21,323 bases of DNA from JAZNOQ01 sp045589215 (GCA_045589215.1 JAZNOQ010000092.1:1-21323), one strand, 5' to 3'; positions 5,899-14,108 are shown, numbered from the stretch's first letter. The notes: generated from the letters alone by a model not told the origin. Numbers and translations: made by a program.

Positions 5899-7238
5899 GC
5901 GAGACCTTATTTTGGCGGAACGGAAGCCCCGTCCTCGTCGAGGAATTCGGGAGCGAACGGCTTCGCGAGCATTATTACCGCACGGTGCATCCCTCGGGGC
6001 TCGAGATCTATCTCTTCCCGAAGGATCACTCGACGGTGTCGGCACTTTACGCCGTGCGCTTCGGCGCCGCGAATTCGGCGTTTTCATGCGAGGGCGAGAA
6101 TACAGAAAGAGAGCTCCCCGACGGATGCGCGCATTTTCTTGAACACAAAATGTTTGAGGAAGAGGACGGGAGCGATGCGTTTCTCCTCTTTTCCGAGCTT
6201 GGCGCGGATGCGAACGCCTACACCTCGTGGGATAAGACCGCGTATCTCTTCCACGCAACCGAACGGGCATCCGATTGCCTCAAGGCACTGCTCAAATTCG
6301 TCTCAACGCCTCATTTTACCGATGCATCGGTGAAGAAGGAGCAGGGGATCATTGCGGAGGAGATCCGCATGAACGATGAAAGCCCCGTCGAGCGATGCTT
6401 CATGAACCTGCTTCGCGCGATGTACGAAAGGAACGCGATCCGAAATGAGATCTGCGGAAGTGAAGCATCGATCGCAGAGATCACCCCCGAGGTGCTGTAC
6501 GAATGCTGTGACGTCTTTTACACGCCCGAGAATATGGCACTCGTCGTCGCGGGCAATCTGCCGCTTTCGGAGATCATCGATGCGGTCGAAGCGGTGCTGC
6601 CGTCGGAGAAGCCGACGCATCCTCCCGTGACCGTGCGCGACGAAAACAGAGACGAAACGGCGGCGGTATTCACGCCGCGCGTCGAAGAAAAAATGCCCGT
6701 CGGAAAGCCGATCTTCGTGATCGGTATCAAGGATCACGCGGCGGTTTCGATGTCAAGCGAGGAACGGATGCGGCGCGACGCCCTTATGAGTGTGATCAAG
6801 GAAATGTATTTTTCGACGTCGAGCGAGCTTTATAACCGCCTGTTTGACGCGGGTGTGATATCCCCCTGTCTTTCGGCGGCATACGGCGCAACGCCTCTTT
6901 ACGCATTTTTCGAGATCGCGGGGGAGAGCGATGAGCCCGACTACGTTTTGGGTGAAGTAAAGAAGACCCTCCGTGCGGCGGCAGAGGAGGGAGTTGATGA
7001 CGAGACCTTCCTGCGGGCGCGGCGCGTGCTTTACGCAAAGACGGTCAAGAGCTTTGACAGCACGAAAACGGTGTCCGAGATGCTTCTCGACTACGTGTTT
7101 GCGGATTACGAGCTGTTTCGGTACGTCGAGCTTCTTTCGGATATTGAAAAGTGCGACGTCGAGGAGCTTCTCCGCACGGCGTTCCCCGACGAGGCGTTCG
7201 CCCTCTCGGTAATTTCGCCTCTCGACATAGAGGCATAA
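5895..7238 (+). CDS. ymfH: M16-family zinc metallopeptidase YmfH
   Basis: 447 residues, ATG overlapping the ymfF stop (ATGA). The inverted zinc motif is intact: DGCAHFLEHKMFE gives His80, Glu83 and His84 (HxxEH), and the distal zinc-ligand glutamate is in QGIIAEEIRMN (Glu155/156), about 72 residues on, as in the family. M16 peptidases form clamshell dimers or two-domain chambers that cleave short peptides. The degenerate YmfF next door is the expected partner, so a heterodimeric cytoplasmic peptidase is likely. The active plus inactive order matches the Bacillus locus associated with EF-P maturation. No signal peptide is seen. The gene ends 21 bases before lgt. Confidence 0.93.
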   Translation: MSETLFWRNGSPVLVEEFGSERLREHYYRTVHPSGLEIYLFPKDHSTVSALYAVRFGAANSAFSCEGENTERELPDGCAHFLEHKMFEEEDGSDAFLLFSELGADANAYTSWDKTAYLFHATERASDCLKALLKFVSTPHFTDASVKKEQGIIAEEIRMNDESPVERCFMNLLRAMYERNAIRNEICGSEASIAEITPEVLYECCDVFYTPENMALVVAGNLPLSEIIDAVEAVLPSEKPTHPPVTVRDENRDETAAVFTPRVEEKMPVGKPIFVIGIKDHAAVSMSSEERMRRDALMSVIKEMYFSTSSELYNRLFDAGVISPCLSAAYGATPLYAFFEIAGESDEPDYVLGEVKKTLRAAAEEGVDDETFLRARRVLYAKTVKSFDSTKTVSEMLLDYVFADYELFRYVELLSDIEKCDVEELLRTAFPDEAFALSVISPLDIEA

Positions 7239-7259
7239 ACAAACGGAGGTACAGATACA

Positions 7260-8291
7260 GTGAATACGATCTCTTTCCCCGGGCTCGGGATCGGGCCCTT
7301 TCAGGTAGATCCCGTGGCGTTCACCCTGCCGATCGGCAAGGGGATCGACATTATGTGGTACGCCCTCATCATTACGACGGGCTTCATCGTGGCGTTCCTT
7401 TACGCCTGCTTCCGCGCGAAAAGGAACGAGGGATTTGTCGTCGACGATCTCCTTGACCTCATGATCTTCATCATCCTCTTCGGCGTGCTGGGCGCGCGGC
7501 TTTACTACGTCGTGATGAAGCCGGGGGAGTTTGACAGCTTCCTTGACGTCATCAACATCCGTTCGGGCGGGCTCGCCATCTACGGCGGCCTGATCGCGGG
7601 GATCGGTGCGATCATCGGCGTGTGCAAGGTCAAGAAAATGAACCTGTGGAAGGTGCTGGATATGGTTGCCCCCGGTGTGATGATCGCGCAGGCGATCGGC
7701 AGATGGGGCAACTTTATGAACGGCGAGGCGTACGGCTACGAGCTTCTCGAGGGAAGCCCCCTCTATTTTCTCCGAATGGGGCTCTGCCCGAATATGGACA
7801 GTGCCTTCGAGATGCACTACTACCACCCGACCTTCCTCTACGAGTCGCTGTGGAATATCCTTGGCTTCGTTCTCCTGAACCTCTTTTACAGAAAAAAACG
7901 GTATAACGGACAGGTCACGCTTCTGTACGGCGTGTGGTACGGCTTTGGCAGAATGTGGATCGAGGGGCTTCGGACCGATAGCCTCTATCTCGGAGACACG
8001 CCGATCCGCGTGTCGCAGCTCGTGGCGTTCCTGTCATTCGCAGGCTGCCTCGCGCTCCTCATCGTGATGTGGGTGCGCGGAAAGAGCCGCACGATCGAAA
8101 ACCTCTGCTCCTTCTGTACCGAAACGAAGGTCGCCGTGACGGCGGGCGAGGGAAGTGCGGCGTGTACGCCCGACACCGAGGAAAGGGCGGAACAAGAACA
8201 AAAAGAAGATCAAGATCAAGAACAAAAACAAGAACAAAATCAAGAACAAAAAGCAGAACCCCAAACAGAAAAGGAGCAAGAAAATGGCTGA
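7260..8291 (+). CDS. lgt: Prolipoprotein diacylglyceryl transferase Lgt
   Basis: Transfers diacylglycerol from phosphatidylglycerol to the lipobox cysteine of prolipoproteins in the membrane. 343 residues, starting at GTG 7260 with GGAGGT nine bases upstream. Seven membrane segments are expected. The Lgt signature GRWGNFMNGEAYG (residues 147-159) carries the essential Arg, Asn and Glu; GARLYYV (78-84), RSGGLAIYGG (101-110) and YHPTFLYESLWN also match the family. After the last membrane helix comes a hydrophilic tail; residues 307-343 are almost entirely Glu, Gln, Lys and Asp, encoded by CAAGAA/CAAAAA-type repeats, and are not part of the enzyme family. The stop lies eight bases inside folD. 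Confidence 0.96.
   Translation: MNTISFPGLGIGPFQVDPVAFTLPIGKGIDIMWYALIITTGFIVAFLYACFRAKRNEGFVVDDLLDLMIFIILFGVLGARLYYVVMKPGEFDSFLDVINIRSGGLAIYGGLIAGIGAIIGVCKVKKMNLWKVLDMVAPGVMIAQAIGRWGNFMNGEAYGYELLEGSPLYFLRMGLCPNMDSAFEMHYYHPTFLYESLWNILGFVLLNLFYRKKRYNGQVTLLYGVWYGFGRMWIEGLRTDSLYLGDTPIRVSQLVAFLSFAGCLALLIVMWVRGKSRTIENLCSFCTETKVAVTAGEGSAACTPDTEERAEQEQKEDQDQEQKQEQNQEQKAEPQTEKEQENG
8178..8283 (+). repeat. Purine-rich low-complexity tract in the lgt 3' end
   Basis: Irregular iterations of CAAGAA, CAAAAA and CAAGAT code for the Glu/Gln/Lys tail of Lgt. The coding strand has almost no pyrimidine except the single C of each unit, unlike the GC-rich sequence around it. The folD ribosome site AAGGAG (8271-8276) sits at its end. 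Confidence 0.85.
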
Positions 8292-9147
8292 ACTGATCAA
8301 CGGAAAGGAAATTGCGGCACTGAACCGCAGGGAAATCGCAGAGGAGACCGCGGCACTCGTGAAGGAGACGGGCGTACAGCCCGGCATCGCCGTCATCATC
8401 GTCGGGGAGAATCCCGCGTCGCAGGTCTACGTGCGTAATAAGCACAAGGCGGCAGTCGAATGCGGCTTCCGCTCGGACGTTTACGAATTGCCCGAAAGCA
8501 CGACGCAGGAGGAGCTGAACGCCCTCGTCGACCGTCTGAATGCCGACAGCGGCATCCACGGCATTCTCGTCCAGCTCCCCCTCCCGAAGCACCTTTCGGA
8601 CAATGAGATCATTCTTCGCATCGATCCGAAAAAGGACGTCGACGCCTTCCATCCCGTGAACGTCGGACGCATCATGATCGGGGACTACGATTATCTGCCC
8701 TGTACGCCTGCGGGCGTGATGGAGCTGCTCCATCGCTCGGGCGTTACGGTTTCGGGGAAGAAGTGCGTGGTGATCGGACGCTCGAACATCGTCGGAAAGC
8801 CGATGGCGATGCTCCTTCTGCACGAAAGCGGAACGGTCACGGTCTGCCACAGCAGGACCGCAGACCTGAAGAAGGAATGCCTTGACGCCGATATTTTGGT
8901 CGTTGCGATCGGAAAGGCGGACTTCATCACGGGCGACATGGTGAAGGAGGGGGCTGTCGTGATCGACGTCGGCATGAACCGCCGTGCGGACGGCAAGCTC
9001 ACGGGCGACGTGGATTTCGCATCGGTCGAGCCGAAGGCATCGAAGATCACCCCCGTTCCGGGCGGTGTCGGTCCTATGACGATCGCGATGCTGATGCGTA
9101 ACACCCTGACCGCGGCAAAGAGAGCCGCAGAAAAGAGTTCTGTATGA
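8284..9147 (+). CDS. folD: Methylene-THF dehydrogenase / methenyl-THF cyclohydrolase FolD
   Basis: Bifunctional one-carbon enzyme interconverting 5,10-methylene-, methenyl- and 10-formyl-tetrahydrofolate in the cytoplasm. 287 residues; the ATG at 8284 is chosen because AAGGAG lies seven bases upstream and the protein then begins MAELINGKEIA as usual. The upstream in-frame extension is only the lgt tail in another frame. Seen motifs are SQVYVRNKHKAA with the catalytic Tyr-x3-Lys, KDVDAFHP (usually KDVDGFHP), PCTPAG, VVIGRSNIVGKPMA of the NADP-binding fold, and PVPGGVGPMTIAMLM. Length is normal. It overlaps lgt by eight bases and the next gene by four. Confidence 0.97.
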   Translation: MAELINGKEIAALNRREIAEETAALVKETGVQPGIAVIIVGENPASQVYVRNKHKAAVECGFRSDVYELPESTTQEELNALVDRLNADSGIHGILVQLPLPKHLSDNEIILRIDPKKDVDAFHPVNVGRIMIGDYDYLPCTPAGVMELLHRSGVTVSGKKCVVIGRSNIVGKPMAMLLLHESGTVTVCHSRTADLKKECLDADILVVAIGKADFITGDMVKEGAVVIDVGMNRRADGKLTGDVDFASVEPKASKITPVPGGVGPMTIAMLMRNTLTAAKRAAEKSSV

Positions 9148-10826
9148 ATAAGACTGTACGGAATGCCTTGATCGCTACGCTGATCGCCCTTCTTGTCGGT
9201 GCGATCGGATATTATCTGTTCCTGCCTCCTCTGAACCTGCAGGCAAAGAGCTTCTGGATCTTTCTTACCGTTGTGATCGCCGCCTTTACCGTCCCGTTCT
9301 GTATTATGGACGCAGTGGGCAGAAACGAGTGGTTCTTCCAAAAAAACGGCGGAAAGATCTATATAAAAAAGACGGACGGAAAGTCGGGTGCAAGGCTGCC
9401 CATATGGGCGGTCGCTGTTATCCTCGCGCCCGTTCTCGTTCTGATCGTTGGCGGGATCGTTTCCTCTACGCTCTTTCATGCAAAGGCATACGCAGGGATC
9501 ATTACGGTCGAGGAGGCGGTGTTCGAGGAGGATATGCCCGAGACCGATTCGGTCACGAACATCGCTCTGATGGATTCGGACACCGCCGCAGTGATCGGAA
9601 ACCGCACGCTTGGCTCGCTTGCAAATGTTGTTTCGCAGTACGGTGTCGCACCGAGCTATACGCAGATCAACTATCTCCGCACGCCGAAGAAGGTTGCAAA
9701 TCTTGAATATCTCGGCTTCTTCAAGTGGCTCGGCAATCGAGAGAATGGCATCCCCGGCTACGTTATGGTCGACCCCGTAAGGAACGATGCGGAATACATC
9801 GAGCTTGATACGCCCCTTCTCTACACGGAGAGCGGATATTTCGGGGATGATCTCGAGCGAAAGCTCCGTTTCTCCTATCCGACAAAGATCTTTGACACGG
9901 TGGCGTTTGAGATCGATGAAGAAGGGAAGCCCTACTATATCGTTTCCTGTGTCAAGCCGCAGGTCGCAATGTTTGGTGCTATGGACGTCACCGAGGTCAT
10001 TATTTTCGATCCAACGGACGGCTCGTCTGAGATAAAGCCCGTTTCGGAAGCACCCGAGTGGATCGACTGCGTATATAACGGATACCTCGCGTGCGAAAAG
10101 TACGATTGGCACGGACTCCTGTCGGGCGGCTTCTTTAACAGCGTGATCGGAAACGTCGGCTGTAAGCAAACGACCGATGACTTCGGATACATCGTGATCG
10201 GGGACGACGTCTGGTACTTCACGGGTGTTACGTCGGTCACAGCGGACGAATCCAACATCGGCTTTATCATCAGCAACGCGCGGACGGGAGAATATAAGTT
10301 CTATCCCGTTGTAGGCGCGGAGGAGTATTCCGCAATGGGTGCCGCCGAGGGTGAGGTGCAGGAGAAGGGCTATACGGCGTCCTTCCCGTCGCTCGTCAAC
10401 ATCTCGGGAGAGGCGACCTATATTATGGTCCTGAAGGATGCACACAGCATCGTGAAGCTTTACGCGCTCGTGAACGTAGAGAATTACAGCATCGTCGCGA
10501 CGGGAGCAACGCAGGACGAGGTCATGGTGCAGTATAAGGAGCTTCTTGTGCAGAACGACGTGATCGCGCCGCCCGAGGAGGAGATCCCGCCCGAAAAGGA
10601 ACCGCAGAACGTAACCGTTACGGTGAAGGACATCCGCATCGTGACGATTGACGGAAGCTCGTTCCTTTACCTCACCGCCGAGGACGGAGCGGTCTACAAG
10701 GGCTCATTCCGTGATGATGAGACGCTCATCCTGATCGAAAACGGCGATAGTCTTTCTCTCAAGGTTCTTCCGACCGAGCACGAGGAGATCTTTGCGATCC
10801 TCGAATGGGCGGAAAATGTGCCGTAG
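9144..10826 (+). CDS. Unknown large membrane protein with a long extracytoplasmic domain
   Basis: 560 residues, ATG overlapping the folD stop by four bases. I do not recognise a characterised family. Two N-terminal membrane helices (about residues 8-27 and 36-56), a short polar loop and a third helix (about 87-110) precede some 400 residues that should face outside. This domain is rich in beta-strand-like alternation and aromatic residues. Its most conserved-looking stretch is about 320-440 (for example DDVWYFTGVTSV, GFIISNARTGEYKF, SFPSLVNISGEATYIMVLKD, VKLYALVNVENYSIVATG). A Pro/Glu linker (about 470-488) leads to a small C-terminal beta domain, possibly OB-like. It is the last gene of the operon and is followed by a terminator. 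Confidence 0.85.
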   Translation: MNKTVRNALIATLIALLVGAIGYYLFLPPLNLQAKSFWIFLTVVIAAFTVPFCIMDAVGRNEWFFQKNGGKIYIKKTDGKSGARLPIWAVAVILAPVLVLIVGGIVSSTLFHAKAYAGIITVEEAVFEEDMPETDSVTNIALMDSDTAAVIGNRTLGSLANVVSQYGVAPSYTQINYLRTPKKVANLEYLGFFKWLGNRENGIPGYVMVDPVRNDAEYIELDTPLLYTESGYFGDDLERKLRFSYPTKIFDTVAFEIDEEGKPYYIVSCVKPQVAMFGAMDVTEVIIFDPTDGSSEIKPVSEAPEWIDCVYNGYLACEKYDWHGLLSGGFFNSVIGNVGCKQTTDDFGYIVIGDDVWYFTGVTSVTADESNIGFIISNARTGEYKFYPVVGAEEYSAMGAAEGEVQEKGYTASFPSLVNISGEATYIMVLKDAHSIVKLYALVNVENYSIVATGATQDEVMVQYKELLVQNDVIAPPEEEIPPEKEPQNVTVTVKDIRIVTIDGSSFLYLTAEDGAVYKGSFRDDETLILIENGDSLSLKVLPTEHEEIFAILEWAENVP

Positions 10827-10850
10827 GACGCGCCTTTGTCGGAATACAAT

Positions 10851-10894
10851 AACAAGAAGGACAGCTCGTAGTGAGTTGTCCTTCTTGTTCTTTT
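10851..10894. terminator. Bidirectional terminator between the converging operon and vanY-type gene
   Basis: A 13-bp perfect outer stem, AACAAGAAGGACA (10851-10863) with TGTCCTTCTTGTT (10877-10889), extended inward by CTC/GAG, then CTTTT. The vanY-type stop on the other strand is a few bases away, so it serves both directions. Confidence 0.92.
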
Positions 10895-10899
10895 ACTAT

Positions 10900-12585
10900 T
10901 TAATTTTGCTTCTCGAGATACTCTTCAAGACACCAGCCGTGCTGCACGATCGCGCTTGCTGCATCAATGCCGACGAAGCGGTAATGCCAGGATTCGTAGG
11001 AATAGCCCGTCGTGTCGGTCTTGTCGGACGGATAGCGGAGGATAAAACCGAATTTCCACGCGTTCTCGCGGAGCCATTTGCACGCCTCGGTCGGCTCAAA
11101 CTGCTCGTTCGTGAGATCGTTCATACCCGAGGCCCAGAAGTCGACGCACAGTCCCGTCTGATGCTCGGAGTACCCCGCGCGCGAGGAATAGGTCTCGACG
11201 AGGGCGACCGCATCCTCATACGAAAGCCCCTTCGCCATTTCGGCTTCGACGTAGCCGCTGAAGAGCTGTTCCTGATAGGTGTAAGGGCGGTACGCGCTCG
11301 TGATGCTGACGTTCGTCACGCCGTCTGCCGCCATTTCCGCGAACATCGCTTCAAGCGCACGCGCCGCAGACGCGCGAAGCTCCATCATCCGCGTTGCGGG
11401 TACGGTGACCTCGACGAGGTCGCTCGGCGCGTGATCCTTTCCGAGCGGATGCTGCTTGTTTGCGAGAAGGAGATAGGAGGGATCCGTAACGTACAGATCC
11501 GCGGTGTACGCGCTGACGTCGGTCTTGTAGGTGAGGTCAAGCGATACAGAGCCGCCGCCCTCGGTCTCGGTGCGGTTTCCTGCCGAGATATAGACCGCCT
11601 CGTACACGGGGGACAGCACCGTCCCCTCGGGGGTGGTATTACGCGTGACCGATATCGTATTGGTCTCGCGGTCGACCGTGACGGTCACGCCTGCGAGGAT
11701 ATCGTCGGCGAAATAAAGATCTACCCAAAGGTCGCCGCTGTCGTCATACTCTGCGGGGCAGTCCATTTCGTAATTCTTACCGTTCACGGTCGCGACGCGG
11801 CTTCCGCTTTTGAATTTCACGTAGGACGTGCCGCCGCGCACCGCGTAGCGAGGCTCGTTTCGCGTGCCCGAGATCGTGAGATCGCAGAGCGACGCGATCG
11901 CGTTCATATTGATCTTCATGGTCTTTCCGTTCTCCGTGATGAATTTGTAGGTCTCCTTGCCCGTTACGGCATTGAGCCCCTCAACACCGTATATGAGCTT
12001 AAAGTCATCCTTGTTAATGCGGCTTTCCTTCACGCAGAAGGTGATCCCGACGGTGAGAAGGGAGAGAAGAAGGACGAGGGCGACTATAGAGAGGGCGATC
12101 GAAAGCCGCCGATGCGCCGTAACAAAGCGCTCGATCCGTTCGCCCCTTGTCGGCGCGGGGGCGGGAACGTGTCCCTCCTCGCGTGCTTCGAGCTGCCTTT
12201 TCCGCGCGTTGTAGAGCGCGCGCTGACCCTCGTTCATCGGCGGTGCGGGGGAGTGCTTCGCCCTTCGATCCTCGTGGGGCTTCGGAAGGGGGAAGCGATC
12301 GTTTTTCTTTCGTATTTTTTTGTAAAGCGTGCGGTAGAGTGCCGCGCATTTCGCCTTGACTGCATGGAAAAGGCTGCCGATCGACGAAAGAAGCGCGGAA
12401 AACGGCGTGCGCTTTTCCTCTGCCGCGTCCTTTTCGGGGAGGGCTCGTCCCGTGGGCTTTTCGGACGGCTGTGTCAAACGAAAGCGTTTGTGGCAGGCGG
12501 TGCATTCCGCATAGTCCGCGTTGTCGGGGCGATGCACCTTCCCGCCGCAATGCGGGCAGGGGCGCGAGAAATAAATATCGGGCAT
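10900..12585 (-). CDS. Membrane-anchored D-alanyl-D-alanine carboxypeptidase (M15B/VanY) with zinc ribbon
   Basis: 561 residues, ATG at 12585 with GGAG six bases upstream. Domains in order: an N-terminal zinc ribbon (Cys10, Cys13, Cys28, Cys31); a long charged, presumably cytoplasmic linker; one membrane helix (about 161-184); a beta-rich region resembling a copper-amine-oxidase-N-type stalk (about 200-320); then the M15B peptidase. Zinc ligands are His475 and Asp482 in SEHQTGLCVD and His534 in ESWHYRFV, with Glu531 as the base; SAYRPYTYQ and LANKQHPLG also match VanY proteins. The enzyme would trim the terminal D-Ala from peptidoglycan outside the membrane. No vanS/vanR/vanH neighbours exist, so a housekeeping wall role is more likely than glycopeptide resistance. 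It may be cotranscribed with mnmM, across a structured 133-base gap. Confidence 0.93.
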   Translation of the reverse strand: MPDIYFSRPCPHCGGKVHRPDNADYAECTACHKRFRLTQPSEKPTGRALPEKDAAEEKRTPFSALLSSIGSLFHAVKAKCAALYRTLYKKIRKKNDRFPLPKPHEDRRAKHSPAPPMNEGQRALYNARKRQLEAREEGHVPAPAPTRGERIERFVTAHRRLSIALSIVALVLLLSLLTVGITFCVKESRINKDDFKLIYGVEGLNAVTGKETYKFITENGKTMKINMNAIASLCDLTISGTRNEPRYAVRGGTSYVKFKSGSRVATVNGKNYEMDCPAEYDDSGDLWVDLYFADDILAGVTVTVDRETNTISVTRNTTPEGTVLSPVYEAVYISAGNRTETEGGGSVSLDLTYKTDVSAYTADLYVTDPSYLLLANKQHPLGKDHAPSDLVEVTVPATRMMELRASAARALEAMFAEMAADGVTNVSITSAYRPYTYQEQLFSGYVEAEMAKGLSYEDAVALVETYSSRAGYSEHQTGLCVDFWASGMNDLTNEQFEPTEACKWLRENAWKFGFILRYPSDKTDTTGYSYESWHYRFVGIDAASAIVQHGWCLEEYLEKQN

Positions 12586-12597
12586 AGGATCTCCAAT

Positions 12598-12689
12598 CCG
12601 CCGCTCTGCGGCGGCATAACAAACTTTGAAATTCGCCTGTGTCGCACAGCGACGAAAATGGGCTCGGGTCCCATTTTCAGGGTGAATTT
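12598..12689. repeat. Multi-hairpin intergenic element
   Basis: Three stems fill most of the gap between vanY-type gene and mnmM: CCGCCGC-TCT-GCGGCGG (12598-12614), CTGTG-TCG-CACAG (12637-12649), and GAAAATGGG (12654-12662) with CCCATTTTC (12670-12678). Outer arms AAATTC (12629-12634) and GAATTT (12684-12689) could enclose the last two. There is no good T-tract, so it is not an obvious terminator. The triloop style matches the 3.1-3.6 kb elements, but no shared sequence was seen. Confidence 0.5.
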
Positions 12690-12718
12690 ATGCGTGTTCG
12701 GCTATCGGCGGCTTCACG

Positions 12719-13270
12719 CTATTTGGTCTCTATGACAAAAAAGAAGGGCGACGTGGGGGAATTGACGATCTTGATCTTCGTACAGCAGACCTTGAAGCGG
12801 CTGAGGGAGGAGAAGTATTCCTCGACGGCGATGCCCTCGAGGTTGCCCTCCTCGTGACCGGGGTAGACTGCGACGGTCAGGACTGCATCCCTGTCCATCA
12901 GCGCGATCGCGTTTTCAAGCGCGGGCAGGGTGGTCTCCCTGAGCGTTGTGATCGACTTGTCCCCACCGGGAAGCCAGCCGAGATTGAACATCCCCGCCTT
13001 GAAGGCAGACGGAAGGTAATTCTTTGCGTTGTGGTGCGAATCGTGGATGAGGGTATAGTTCTCGGGCGCACCCCATTCTCGGAGGTTCTTCGCGGTCGAA
13101 GCGACGGCATCCGCCTGAATGTCGAAGGCGTAGACGTGTCCCGTTTCTCCGACGGTTTTCGACAGAAATTCGGTGTCGTGCCCGTTGCCCATCGTGAAGT
13201 CGACGGCTGTGTCGCCCGCCTTCAGGTGGTTCAATATGAAAAATTTCTGGAGAGAGAGTAGGTCAAGCAT
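12719..13270 (-). CDS. mnmM: tRNA 5-(aminomethyl)-2-thiouridine-methyltransferase MnmM (YtqB)
   Basis: 183-residue class I SAM-dependent methyltransferase. The YtqB family, long annotated as rRNA methylase, has been shown to be MnmM, which methylates nm5s2U to mnm5s2U at the tRNA wobble base. Motif I is AVDFTMGNGHDTEFL (residues 22-36), the acidic SAM contact is FDIQ (Asp50), and the family hallmark NLGWLPGGDKS lies at 96-106. The C-terminus (IVNSPTSPFFFVIE) matches the usual ending. The start ATG at 13270 has only a weak GGAT. It lies 12 bases after the DUF6062 stop, so the two are one operon. Length is normal for the family. Confidence 0.92.
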   Translation of the reverse strand: MLDLLSLQKFFILNHLKAGDTAVDFTMGNGHDTEFLSKTVGETGHVYAFDIQADAVASTAKNLREWGAPENYTLIHDSHHNAKNYLPSAFKAGMFNLGWLPGGDKSITTLRETTLPALENAIALMDRDAVLTVAVYPGHEEGNLEGIAVEEYFSSLSRFKVCCTKIKIVNSPTSPFFFVIETK

Positions 13271-13282
13271 GGCTTTTATCCT

Positions 13283-14020
13283 TTACTGTAATCCGCCGCT
13301 TGGGCTCGGCTTTTTCTTCGGGTCTGCGCGGTGGAGATCGCTGCGGAGAAACTTGATCGCGCGCTCGACCGCATCCTTCGAGTTGCCCCACGGCTCGTCC
13401 TGATAACGGTAATCGAACTTCTTGCAGAACCACGAGACGTCCGCGCGAAGCTCGTCGAAGTACGCACCCGTGACTGCGGTGCAGACCGTCGTGAAATCGG
13501 CGGCACGCTTCTTCGAAAGCCGCCTCTCGGCGCATTCGAGGAGCTTTTTGTAGTGTGGGAGACAGAGGTAGGGCTGATTTTTCAGCTTCTCCTCGAACAA
13601 TTCGTCCTTGTCGTAAAGCAGAACGACCGTTTCGATCATATGCTCGAAATGGAAGTCAATGCGCGAGCAGACGTAGCAGGAGCATTCAAGCTCCGAGATG
13701 CGCTTCACGGGCTTTTTCGCGGGAGAACCGAGAACTCCGGGGCGGATCTCCTCACGAAGCTCGTTGAGATGGCTCTCGAGCGTGAGTGCCATACCGAGAC
13801 GGTTCTTGCGCGTGAACATCATATCGTAATGGATCCGGCAAAAGCCCTGATCGTTCGTTTTGATGCGGATATCGGGCTCCATCATCGATGCGCCGAGGAT
13901 CAGCTCAAGCTCGTTCGCTTCAAGCATCCGATGGAGCGCGCAGACGGGGCATCCGAGGGCGTGATCCTCTGCCGAGGCTTCGAACGCCTCGTTTACGGGT
14001 ATCGTGTAGATCTGTTCCAT
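13283..14020 (-). CDS. DUF6062 protein with two cysteine/histidine sites
   Basis: 245 residues. The ATG at 14020 is chosen over an in-frame ATG 18 codons upstream because AAAAGGAG lies six bases before it and the protein then begins MEQIYTIPVNEAF. Two similar metal-site-like arrangements are visible: CPVC (24-27) with CRIH (61-64), and CYVC (115-118) with CLPHY (153-157). That spacing suggests an internal duplication of a CxxC...CxxH site. No membrane segment is seen, so it is probably cytoplasmic. DUF6062 has no assigned function that I know of. It is first in a leftward operon with mnmM, so a link to tRNA modification is possible but only by neighbourhood. Confidence 0.85.
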   Translation of the reverse strand: MEQIYTIPVNEAFEASAEDHALGCPVCALHRMLEANELELILGASMMEPDIRIKTNDQGFCRIHYDMMFTRKNRLGMALTLESHLNELREEIRPGVLGSPAKKPVKRISELECSCYVCSRIDFHFEHMIETVVLLYDKDELFEEKLKNQPYLCLPHYKKLLECAERRLSKKRAADFTTVCTAVTGAYFDELRADVSWFCKKFDYRYQDEPWGNSKDAVERAIKFLRSDLHRADPKKKPSPSGGLQ

Positions 14021-14068
14021 TCTGACTCCTTTTGCTACGGAAAAATTGCGGAAAAATCTCGAAATGCC

Positions 14069-14097
14069 TTGCAATTTTTCCCTTCATCGTGTATAAT
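14069..14097 (+). promoter_or_regulatory. Promoter of the AEC transporter gene
   Basis: TTGCAA (14069-14074), 17 bases, TATAAT (14092-14097). Start expected near 14104, giving a leader of about 85 bases. Confidence 0.8.
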
Positions 14098-14108
14098 GAG
14101 ACATGTTC

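Noticed and set aside
8691..10445. A 584-codon minus-strand frame opposite folD and the next gene
   Set aside because: It covers the antisense of two coupled genes, with no start signal and no recognisable domains.
10900..12585. Vancomycin-resistance cluster
   Set aside because: Only a VanY-type carboxypeptidase is present; no ligase, dehydrogenase, VanX or two-component system is nearby.
10792..12735. A 647-codon open frame on the plus strand opposite the VanY-type gene
   Set aside because: It is an antisense shadow of a GC-rich gene; the minus strand carries intact M15B active-site motifs and a ribosome site.
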